64,000 bases of DNA from Porphyra umbilicalis (taxonomy: Eukaryota; Rhodophyta; Bangiophyceae; Bangiales; Bangiaceae). The first letter of the stretch is position 1. The number at the start of each line of letters is the position of its first letter. The DNA is taken from assembly GCA_002049455.2 (NCBI GenBank), contig KV918820.1:62001-126000 (forward strand), read 5' to 3'. Below the pieces are notes generated by a model that saw only the letters and a list, made by a program, of their open reading frames with translations, was not told where the DNA came from and did no database searches. Shown here piece after piece: positions 34,331 to 43,200 of this stretch. The translations under genes and the position numbers were made by a program.

Positions 34331-34487
34331 AGGGTCCGCTGCCCAGTCTGCAGACCACCCCCGCCGGCGACGTGTGCGCGTTTCGTCTGCTCAGCGCTCG
34401 TCGGTGGCCCGACCGGCCTGCGGGACCGCGTGCACCCACCAACAACACCCCGGGGCGACGCGCGCGTGCGTCGTTCCCACCCCACCA

Positions 34488-34958
34488 ATGACCCGCGAGG
34501 CGGTGGAGGCGCAAGCGCTGGTGATGCTCTCCCTCCTGGCCGTGACCCCGCGTGAACTCGGTGGCACCCTGGACGACGACCCGGGTGTGGATGACGGTGC
34601 GGAACGCCCGGCGTCTGCCGGTGCCCCTGCACACGCACTGCGATCCGACGCATCCGCGACTGGTGTCGGCCGCAAGCGCCCACGTGCACCCGACGGTGCT
34701 GGCGCATCAGACGGTGCTGCCGACTCTGCGACCAAGCGCCACCGCCGCGCATCCGTTGCCGGCGCCGGCAACAAGCGCACACGTGCTGCCTTTGCGGCTG
34801 GCGCGCCGCCCGCGGCATCAGTCGGTGCTGCGGGCTCTGCGACCGAGCGCAATCGCCGCGCACCCGTTGCCGACGCCGAGGAGGCGACCAAGACCGCCTC
34901 CCTCAAGACGGTCGGTCGGAATCGTCCATCGCCGCCTGCGTCTCCGGGGACTCGATAG
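34488..34958 (+). CDS. Small basic repetitive protein, unknown
   Basis: A 156-residue protein rich in Ala, Arg, Pro and Thr. The N-terminal ~40 residues (MTREAVEAQALVMLSLLAVT) could form a helix. After that come three degenerate repeats with basic patches GRKRPRAPDG, TKRHRRAS and NKRTRAA, separated by GAADSATK/GAAGSATE-type linkers. The patches look like nuclear-localisation or DNA-contact segments. I do not recognise a family. The gene has its own TATA box at the spacing shared by its neighbours, which supports it being real. The coding frame could also be a high-GC artefact. Confidence 0.45.
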   Translation: MTREAVEAQALVMLSLLAVTPRELGGTLDDDPGVDDGAERPASAGAPAHALRSDASATGVGRKRPRAPDGAGASDGAADSATKRHRRASVAGAGNKRTRAAFAAGAPPAASVGAAGSATERNRRAPVADAEEATKTASLKTVGRNRPSPPASPGTR

Positions 34959-35243
34959 GTGCGACCGTGTTGGCCGCGACCTTGCAAGCACGCCGGTGTG
35001 GACCACACGATCACTTGCCGAGGTGTCTTTTTCGGTGGGGGAGTCGCGCCTCACCAGCGCCTCGGCGGGTTGTGTCGCGTGGGGGAAGCAACACCGTGGG
35101 GACAGCGTCTGTCTCTGACCGTCGAGTGGGCCTGGTTCTCTGACGGGCTTTTCAATGTTTTTCGTCACCCGACTCTGTCCTTTCCGCTGCGTCTGCACAG
35201 CCCTGCGGCGCGTAGCTGTGCCCATGGTGCGCAGGTTTGGTTG
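34959..35243. other. Intergenic, nothing recognised
   Basis: Separates the small basic protein gene from array 4. T-rich pieces at about 35025 and 35155 only. Confidence 0.4.
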
Positions 35244-36233
35244 AGTTTTGAAAACGTCGCCCCCCAGGCTACTGTAAAACCTCAGAGATTGCCAGAGTCA
35301 ACTCTGGCAGGTTTTCCATTGGATTGTGGTGCAGGGCCCCACTGTCCTGGGTGCGCGACAGACGCCCCAGAGTGGCCGTCCGAGGTGGGGGGGGTCGTTT
35401 TTCTTGAGGAAACCCTGCTCTGGGGAATGGGGTCGCCTTTTGAAAACGTCGCCCCCCAGGCTACTGTAAAACCTCAGAGATTGCCAGAGTCAACTCTGGC
35501 AGGTTTTCCATTGGACTGTGGTGCAGGGCCCCACCGTCCGTGGGTGCGCGGCAGACGCCCCAGAGTGGCCGTCCGAGGTGGGGGGGGTCGTTTTTCTTGT
35601 GGAAACCCTGCTCTGGGGAATGGGGTCGCCTTTTGAAAAGGTCGCCCCCCAGGCTACCGTGAAACCTCAGAGATTGCCAGAGTCAACTCTGGCAGGTTTT
35701 CCATTGGATTGTGGTGCAGGGCCCCACTGTCCGCGGGTGCGCGGCAGACGCCCCAGAGTGGCCGTCCGAGGTGGGGGGGGTCGTTTTTCTTGTGGAAACC
35801 CTGCTCTGGGGAATGGGGTCGCCTTTTGAAAAGGTCGCCCCCCAGGCTACCGTGAAACCTCAGAGATTGCCAGAGTCAACTCTGGCAGGTTTTCCATTGG
35901 ATTGTGGTGCAGGGCCCCACTGTCCGCGGGTGCGCGGCAGACGCCCCAGAGTGGCCGTCCGAGGTGGGGGGGGTCGTTTTTCTTGTGGAAACCCTGCTCT
36001 GGGGAATGGGGTCGCCTTTTGAAAAGGTCGCCCCCCAGGCTACCGTGAAACCTCAGAGATTGCCAGAGTCAACTCTGGCAGGTTTTCCATTGGATTGTGG
36101 TGCAGGGCCCCACTGTCCGTGGGTGCGCGACAGACGCCCCAGAGTGGCCGTCCGAGGTGGGGGGGGTCGTTTTTCTTGTGGAAACCCTGCTCTGGGGAAT
36201 GGGGTCGCCTTTTGAAAAGGTCGCCCCCCAGGC
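35244..36233 (+). repeat. Satellite array 4 (193 bp unit, 5 copies plus partial)
   Basis: Units recur every 193 bases (35250, 35443, 35636, 35829, 36022, partial at 36215). The core is GCCCCCCAGGCTAC, TAAAACCT (or TGAAACCT), then the perfect palindrome GCCAGAGT-CA-ACTCTGGC, then AGGTTTTCCATTGGATTGTGG. This is the cleanest form of the palindrome among the four arrays. The copies are almost identical. Confidence 0.96.
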
Positions 36234-36339
36234 GACGTCTCCAAAAGTCGACCCCAGCACCCGCGCTGTTGGATGCACGACGGTGTCGCACTTGGGACGG
36301 CCCACGTTTGCTCTGGTGGGAGCGGTGCCGCCGGCGGCC

Positions 36340-36460
36340 GCCCACCTGCACGGCTACTTGAGCGACACGCACGCGTCTGGACGGGCGCGTGTGCGCGCGC
36401 GCTGCCACTGCGTCTGACCGGTGGCGGCCTGTGCGCCCCCGCGCGGCTACTTAAACGGCG
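36340..36460 (+). promoter_or_regulatory. Possible duplicated TATA-like promoter for LRR gene
   Basis: GCACGGCTACTTGAGCG (about 36350) and GCGCGGCTACTTAAACGG (about 36441) look like duplicated copies; the second contains TTAAA about 170 bases upstream of ATG 36619, the spacing seen for neighbouring genes. Confidence 0.4.
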
Positions 36461-36618
36461 TCGGCACGTCCCGTCGGGGGTCGCCCGCCACCCGTTGCGC
36501 GTGTGGTCGCGCGTCGGCCGCACGCGGCGTGTGTGTGCTGCTCGCGGCCGACCCGTCTGGCGTCGCGCGCCCCCCAGATCGTGCGGACGCGGTCACGGCC
36601 GACGCCTCTGCCCGTGCG

Positions 36619-37422
36619 ATGGATACCGACGATGCCGCCGGCGCGGTGGTCCAACAGATTCGTGAGCACAAGGGCAAGTGGATCATCTCCCACATGGGGA
36701 TTAAGGAGGCGGTTGACGTGCGGGCCGAGGTCGTGGAGGCCATCAAGCAGCTGTTGCAGTCGACGGGCGCGCCCGTGTGGGGCGTCTTTGCGCACCACAA
36801 CAGCATCCGAGATGTCGGCTGGCTGGCAATGGAAGCGCGGTGGCGTGTGCGCGTCTTGGACGTTTCCCACAACCCATTGGACGACTTCCCCACGGCCGTG
36901 CTGGCTGCGCTCGCGCCCACGCTCGAGCACGCGCGGCTGAGCCACTGTGGGCTGACGGTCGCGACTATGCCGACAGCGCCCATGAAGCAACTGGCTGTCC
37001 TCAACCTGTCCAACAACCGGCTGCAAGGGTGGCCCGCGGCTCTGACACGCAGGGGCGTGCCGAGCCTGGTAGTGTTGGATCTGTCCAACAACGTGCTCAC
37101 CGCCGTTGCCACCGTTTCGGCTGTGCCGTCGACCGTTCAGGCCGTCGACGTGCGCCACAACCCGGCTTGCGAGGACCCCGCCTGGGCGGCTGCGGCCACT
37201 GCACGCCGTTGGCACACTGGTCCGACGCGTCGACCGACACCGCCACCGCCACCCCTGCAGTCGCTCCAGGACCTGCCGCCGGTGCGTCGTCGGATAGATG
37301 CGGACCAGGCGTCGCCCGCTGACGACGCGACGGTAGCGGCAGCCGACGCGGGCGGTGCAAAGAACGCGACGCGCGCGCGCGACGCCGCGAGCGCAAACGG
37401 TGCGGCGCCCGACGCGCACTAG
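36619..37422 (+). CDS. Leucine-rich-repeat protein
   Basis: A 267-residue protein from ATG 36619. Residues about 65-185 contain at least four leucine-rich repeats of the LDLSNN type: VRVLDVSHNPLDDFP, LEHARLSHCGLTVA, LAVLNLSNNRLQGWP and LVVLDLSNNVLTAVA, ending in a VQAVDVRHNPACEDP cap. The N-terminus (EHKGKWIISHMGIKEAVD) is helical; the C-terminal ~80 residues are low-complexity Pro/Ala/Asp/Arg. LRR domains bind proteins; no catalytic domain is attached, so an adaptor role is likely. An upstream GTG extension to 36421 reads through the promoter and was not chosen. Confidence 0.75.
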   Translation: MDTDDAAGAVVQQIREHKGKWIISHMGIKEAVDVRAEVVEAIKQLLQSTGAPVWGVFAHHNSIRDVGWLAMEARWRVRVLDVSHNPLDDFPTAVLAALAPTLEHARLSHCGLTVATMPTAPMKQLAVLNLSNNRLQGWPAALTRRGVPSLVVLDLSNNVLTAVATVSAVPSTVQAVDVRHNPACEDPAWAAAATARRWHTGPTRRPTPPPPPLQSLQDLPPVRRRIDADQASPADDATVAAADAGGAKNATRARDAASANGAAPDAH

Positions 37423-37823
37423 GCGGCGGACGGCAAGTCGGCCCGCTCCACCATTGTGCGTAGCAGTCCCTTGAAGTACACTTGGGACCAAGTACCATTA
37501 GAGTAGTTTGGCGGTTTGCGTTGCACTGGGATGTACTCGAAAAGGTCGCTCGGCTTTTGCCTCCATGACAACGTGTGCTTGCCCTTGAACCCCGTCAGAG
37601 TGAGGGGCGGTTGGTTGGAGAGACAAAATTCATTACACGCTGACCCGCCAAAGGCGGCAGTTGTAGAGTGGTGGCAATAACCATGTAGCAAACGTGGACC
37701 AATGGAATCACGGAATGCGAAAAGATTTCCGATCGACATGACTGTTCCGTCTGGAACCGCGGTGCCACCCGGTATGTGGCCTTTTGCGGGGGGGTACGAC
37801 AGAGCGCCGGGCAGGTGTGACAC
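37419..37823 (-). CDS. Possible small protein, unknown
   Basis: A 134-residue minus-strand frame whose composition is more protein-like than nearby shadows: mixed hydrophobic and polar residues, low bias, and segments such as TWSQVYFKGLLRTMVER. It lies in a stretch of clearly lower GC than the neighbouring genes. It overlaps the LRR stop codon by a few bases on the opposite strand. No family recognised; it may be an exon or fragment of a transposon protein. Confidence 0.25.
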   Translation of the reverse strand: MSHLPGALSYPPAKGHIPGGTAVPDGTVMSIGNLFAFRDSIGPRLLHGYCHHSTTAAFGGSACNEFCLSNQPPLTLTGFKGKHTLSWRQKPSDLFEYIPVQRKPPNYSNGTWSQVYFKGLLRTMVERADLPSAA

Positions 37824-38398
37824 AGTCCTCGTTGGGCACCGAAGAGAGAGCAGCAGCGGACACCCACTCGCGTCAATGCCAGTCGTACGCGTACGCCGCG
37901 GTCACGGTTCGTCGCGCCGCGATACCGTACACAGATCCAACCGTTTCTTGATGTATCGAAATCTCGACCGCACACTCTGTTTCATAGCCTGTCACCGATT
38001 TCCGAAGGTCGGAATACGCAAATATTTCGATGAGCGCTACAGTGGACAGTCAATATCCGGTTCGATACGCTCCAGTTTTATAGCAGGGTGATATATAACT
38101 GGGAGATACCCCCAACGAGGGTGCACCATGTCAATCACGAATGTCGTCGCTGTGACGCACGACCCTGGCAGACACTTGCGTGTACGAGCAAGTCAGGGGG
38201 GTGCCACCCAGAATGTGAAAAACGAAATCCGATAACAACGGTACTTTAGAAAAAACATCAGGCCACGCACCGGTCGCCCCGCCGCCAACCGCCGCACCAC
38301 GGGCGCAGGGACAGGGACGATCCGGCCCCAGACACGGGTCCAGGAGCTGGTGCGCCGCAGGGGCAGCAGGAGCCGGTGCGCCGCAGGTGCAGCCACCC
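37824..38398. other. Lower-GC intergenic stretch
   Basis: No gene supported. Contains GTGATATATAACTGGG at about 38087, a TATA-like string without a clear downstream frame. Confidence 0.4.
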
Positions 38399-38644
38399 GG
38401 CGACGCGACTGCCTGGCACCCACGCGACGCAGCTGCGGGCCGCGACGCACCCCTTTTATAGGCGCGCGCGGGCGCACGTCGGGCCCCCGCCCGCGGGGTG
38501 CGCGGCGCGGTGCAGCCAGCCGGCAACGCGACTGCCTGGCACCCACTCGACGCAGCTGCGGGCCGCGACGCACCCCTTTTATAGGCGCGCGCGGGCACAC
38601 GTCGGGCCCGTGCGCGCGGGGCGCGCGGCCCCATGGGGCCTCAC
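38399..38644 (-). promoter_or_regulatory. Tandemly duplicated TATA-containing segment (123 bp unit)
   Basis: Two near-identical 123 bp units (CGACGCGACTGCCTGGCACC and CAACGCGACTGCCTGGCACC) each end with CCCCTTTTATAGGCGCGCGC, which reads GCGCCTATAAAAGGGG on the minus strand (boxes at 38453-38460 and 38576-38583). The form matches the other TATA boxes, so it probably drives a leftward transcript, but no convincing gene starts within 200 bases. Confidence 0.5.
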
Positions 38645-39869
38645 GTGGCGGACACCCCGTCTGCCCCGGACGACGCGACGGCGCTGTTTGGGCCCTTGCC
38701 GGTGGGGGCGCGCTTTGTGCAGTGCACGCACCCCCCACCCCCCTTCTTCGGTGCACCACAGTAGCCAGTACCCGCCGCGTGCCTCGTCGCCGACAGACAC
38801 ATACCACTCAAGCGAGGCGGCCGACGGAGGCCCACAGACTGGCGATCGAGGCACTTTCTCGCTCCATGCCAGGCGGTCTGGCGACTGCTGCACACCCCAA
38901 CCGCCATTGGTTGTACCAGGCAGGGCTCTTCCGGCGACGACCTGGGAAAAAGTAGCCGTCTCAAACGGGTGTGGCAGCAACCCCGCAGGGGTGTCTGATC
39001 AACGGGCAATGACGGTACCACCACAGCACGGGCACGACGACGGGCGCAGCCGTCGATCCTACCACACGGTGCGAACGGCCCCACCACACGCGCACGAGCA
39101 TCCCAGAGTCTCCCGGCGCCAGCCCATACTTCCTACCACCCCCCCCCCCCACCTAACCAGCATGCCATGTCCTGCTCACCAACCCCCCGCGGGCGCGCCT
39201 ACCCAGGGCCAAGTGCCGTGCAGTACCAGTCACTGAACACAGCGGTGGGAGGTGGTGGCTGCAGCGCCACCCTGCAACAGCGGGCGTGGTGGGTGTTGTC
39301 TGGCACGGCCGATGCATCCGGCTGATGGAACGGCCGCACTGTCCTGCCATGTGAGTTGGAGGCCTGTGAGGGTCAAGTTTTGCGAGGGGTAATAGACGAT
39401 ATATATGGCGATATGACGATCTCTGGTGGCGCACCGATAGACGCGCGCTTACAGACATACAAGGCGCTTTCCACAACTGCCGACCATTCGCGAGCGCCGT
39501 GACCGCGGAATGTCGGTCCCATGTGTGACACAATGTACTCGTTTGTAGCCACACCCAACGCGCCCGTGGCGTCCCTGTCGCGTGCACGCTGTCACGCACG
39601 CCGGTCGGCCGCCGCTGCCTCTGTTTGGGCGACGCGCCGCATCGGGCACCCCGCATAGGCGTGCCGTGTGGGGCCTGCAGCCGCCCCAGCGCCGCGCAAA
39701 GACCACGTGCGTGCGCGCGGCTGGTGGCGCACCGCGCCGATCTCGGCATACCGCTGCGCAGCAGCGCAATGGGTGCCGCGCCCCCGTCGGTCACACCGTG
39801 ACGGTCCGTACCGTGTCGTGTCGCAGCGTCTACCATGTCGCTCGTGCCGCCGGCACCCGTACGCGTGCC
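38645..39869. other. Intergenic, no gene supported
   Basis: Overlapping frames on both strands without motifs. A short AT-rich string (GATATATATGGCG at about 39396) and several C runs are the only notable features. Confidence 0.4.
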
Positions 39870-39877
39870 TATAAAAG
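39870..39877 (+). promoter_or_regulatory. TATA box upstream of Fanzor gene
   Basis: GCGTGCCTATAAAAGCGCC. It is 243 bases upstream of an ATG at 40113 that opens a 34-codon frame, and 394 bases upstream of the ATG chosen for the Fanzor frame. The short frame could be a small upstream ORF or the true N-terminus before another indel. Confidence 0.55.
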
Positions 39878-40263
39878 CGCCACTGACCGGCACCGATGGG
39901 CGGCACCAGCAGGCGCAACAGCGCACACTGGGCGGACGCCCCCCGCCGCCGCGCGTGCCGGCGGCGCGGGGCGTCTCGTGCGCGCCGCCCCCCCCTTGTT
40001 GAGCGCGGCTGCAGCCGCACGCCCCCGCCTGCCCCCCTTCCCCACCCCAGCCGGTAGACGGTGTCACCCGCCGTGGTGCCCCCCGCCTGTACGGCGCGCG
40101 GTACGTTGGGGTATGGCCGACCCGGGTGACACTGCCCGTACGCCTGCCTCTGAGGCAGGCAACACACCCTTATGTGCGGGGGTTTGTTCGACAGGGCCCC
40201 ACTCCCCGCGTCCCTGACGCGGCGGGTGTCGGCGGGCACGCCCGTGCTCGCCGGAACGACGCC

Positions 40264-43200
40264 ATGCGCGTGGACGCACCCCCGTCCGTCGCAAGCAGCG
40301 AACACTCGCGTCGCGCGGCTGGTACCGGCGCCGGTGCGTGCGGCACCGTCCCGCTGGGGGGCATTGGGGCGACACCCGGCACCGACGCAGACGACGTGTC
40401 GTCCACAGACGAGGAGGAGGCGCCCGGCACGTCGGCGGCGCTGCGAGCGCGTCGCGGCCGCACCGGGGGGCGGCGGTCAGCCATGATGGCGGGCGGTGGT
40501 GCGGGTGTGGCAGACGGCAACGGGCCCGCGGGTGGGGGCACCGCTGGCGGTGGCGCACGGGCCGTGGCCGCGACCACCAGAGTCGGTACCGCGGGCGGTC
40601 CCGGCGACGACACTCGCGCCTCGGCGATTGGCGGCGACCACGGCGGTCTGCTCCCTCGGGTGGGCGGGGGTGCCCCCGACAGTCGCCCACCAGCAACGGG
40701 GGGCGTCCCCGCGCGCCCCGCGCCGTCGGCGAGTGTCCCCAACGACCCCCGTGTGGCAGGCGGGGTGCCCTTCCCGTCAGCACCAGTGACCGACCCCGCC
40801 CCACAGACAGCTGGTGGGAGCGGCGGTGGGGACGGCAAGGGCGGGGACGGCCCCGTCGACGGACCCGTCGACAAGGACCTCGACCGTGACGACGCCGTCA
40901 CGCGTCTGGGTGCGACCGGCGGGGACGCGGCCATCAAGGCCGGCGGCCACGTAGACGCCGCGCGACAATGTGCCGCGTCTGCCGTGCGGTCCGCGACGGT
41001 CGAAGTCGCCGCCGCCGCCGCCGCGTGCGAGGCGGCCGGCGACGTGGGGCCCGTGGGCCCCTTGCGAGACGCGAGCACCCTGCTGGCTAAGCTGCTCGCA
41101 GCAAACCCCGTGCACGCGCGGGGCACCACGTCGTACGCGTCGGCAGCGCTGGGCGACGCCGAGGCGGCCTCGACCGCAGTGCTGCGAGCCGTTGACGCGG
41201 TGACCGTGCCGCCGCACCAACCACCCGCTGCCGTCCCTGGGGACGGCAGCGCGGCAGACGCTGCCGCCGGCGCTGCGACAGCCGCCGACAATGCCGCGGT
41301 GGTCGTCTGTCGGCGCCTGCGCGCGCGCGCCCGGCACGCCGCAAGCAGCGTCTTGTCCGCGGCCAAGGGCTTGATCCCCATGGCAACCCCCGACGCGGGG
41401 GACCACCCGGGCGACGACGCGGGTGCCGGCGCATGGGGCGCGCCGGCGAGCGGCGGCGGCGGCACGCGTGGCCGCCTGTGCCGATGCGGCGGCTGCGGGG
41501 CGACGGGGCACAATGTGAAAACGTGTGCAGCCGACGCGGCCACCAAGGCGGCGCACGCGGCGCGTGTGGCGGCCGCCGGGGCGGCCAAGGGCGCCGCGGC
41601 CGGCAGCGGCCGGACAAGGTGCGGTGCCTGCCATGCGCGCGGCCACACGCGCGCCAGCGCAGCGTGTCCGCTGCGTGCCGTCACCCACGGCTGGTCAGAC
41701 CACAATGAGGACCGCGGCCGCGACTTGGCGTGCGCCGACCAGTACCGCATGACCGGGGAGGTGACGACGACGGTGGCCGTGTCGGTCGACCGGTTTTTTG
41801 GCGTCTGGCGGCGAAGGCTCCCGGCGCCGTCCACAAACTGCCGGCCGCCAGCCGGACGCCCGCCGACCACCTCAGCTCGTCGCAAGACCGAGGCGTCTGC
41901 CGAGGCCGACACCAATGCGGTGGCGGGTGCGGCTGCGCTGACAGAGTTGGCAACGGCGCAGACGCAGCATCTGCGCCTCATCTCCATTGTTATGGACGGC
42001 ACGATGCGGTACCTGCTCGAGCGCGTCGACGGTGGTGGCGGCGGGTTGGGTGCGGGTGGTGATGGCGGCGGCCGACGCACGCTCGATGAGTTCATGGCGG
42101 TCGTGCCGGCGTCGCTGACGGGCAGCTTCGGGCTTGCGTGGAAGCAGGTTGCCTCGACCGTCTCGTGTCGCGGTGTCCACGCGTTTGACGGCGCCCCCCG
42201 GCGGGCGTGTGTCTCTTGCTCGGGGCGGCGCGCGCAAGCCAAGCCACGTGCGGACGTCAAGGCGGCAACCGGCGACGGCGATTACACTGCCTTTGTTGCC
42301 GCGTCTGCGGCAGTGGCGGCGGCCGTAACCGAGCCAGAGCAGCTGCCGAGCAGCACGCTGCTGCCGAGTCCGCCCGACACGGGCGGCTGGGCGACCGTCG
42401 CAACGTCGTTTGAAAACCACTATGTGACGCACGTCACGTCGGCGGTCAAGGCCATTGCAAAGTGCATCGTCCTCGCGGTCTACCCGCAGACCCCGGGCGG
42501 GTCAGACGGGCACCCCCGCGCGGCACTGATTGCGGTCCTCGTTGCCGGCCTGCAAGCCGCCGACGGCACGCGCCCGCCGTCGTTCAAGTGGCCGGCGGGC
42601 AAAGTGTCTGCGGCACATGGGGCTGCCAAGGCGGCCGCCGCGGCGCTGGCCTACGACACCGTCCTCGTGTACACGGATGGCGGCGGTCGGCGGCGCTCGC
42701 TGCTGCACCTAGACACATTGGCCCTGCGACAGCGACCGCTGCACGTCTACCCGTTGCTGCACTATGCCCAGGCCCTGTGCGTCGGCGCCGGCATCGAGGC
42801 GGCCGACACGTCACCTGGCCGAGTTGCTACGTGCACCGGGTACGCGCGCGTCAGCGGCGCGCTGCTCCGCAAGCGCCTGGCGGTCCACGGGGGTTCAATC
42901 CCACCACAGACGCCCGACGGTTTGGTCGTGCAGGCGCTGCTCCGCCGCGCGGGCATCATCCACGCCTCGACGGTCGTTGGCCCCTCCATTGTGTCGGACG
43001 GCGTCGGCGTGCACTTAAAGATACGACGTTCCGCCACTGCCGCGTCGACGGCGGCCGCACGGCGGGCGCGCCGCAGGGCGGCCAGTGACGGCCGCGGGGG
43101 GGGGGGTCCGACCGAGACGGCGAGCGTGCGGACGCAGCTCGACCGCATGGCGTTTGCGCCCGACGCTGTCAAGGCGCTCGTCTTTGTCGGGTGGGACCCG

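Noticed and set aside
35244-36233. Canonical bacterial parS sites
   Set aside because: The palindrome GCCAGAGT-CA-ACTCTGGC does not match the known bacterial parS consensus; only a functional analogy is proposed.
40170-42260. Minus-strand 696-codon open frame
   Set aside because: Antisense to the Fanzor gene; composition is low-complexity and no family motif is present.
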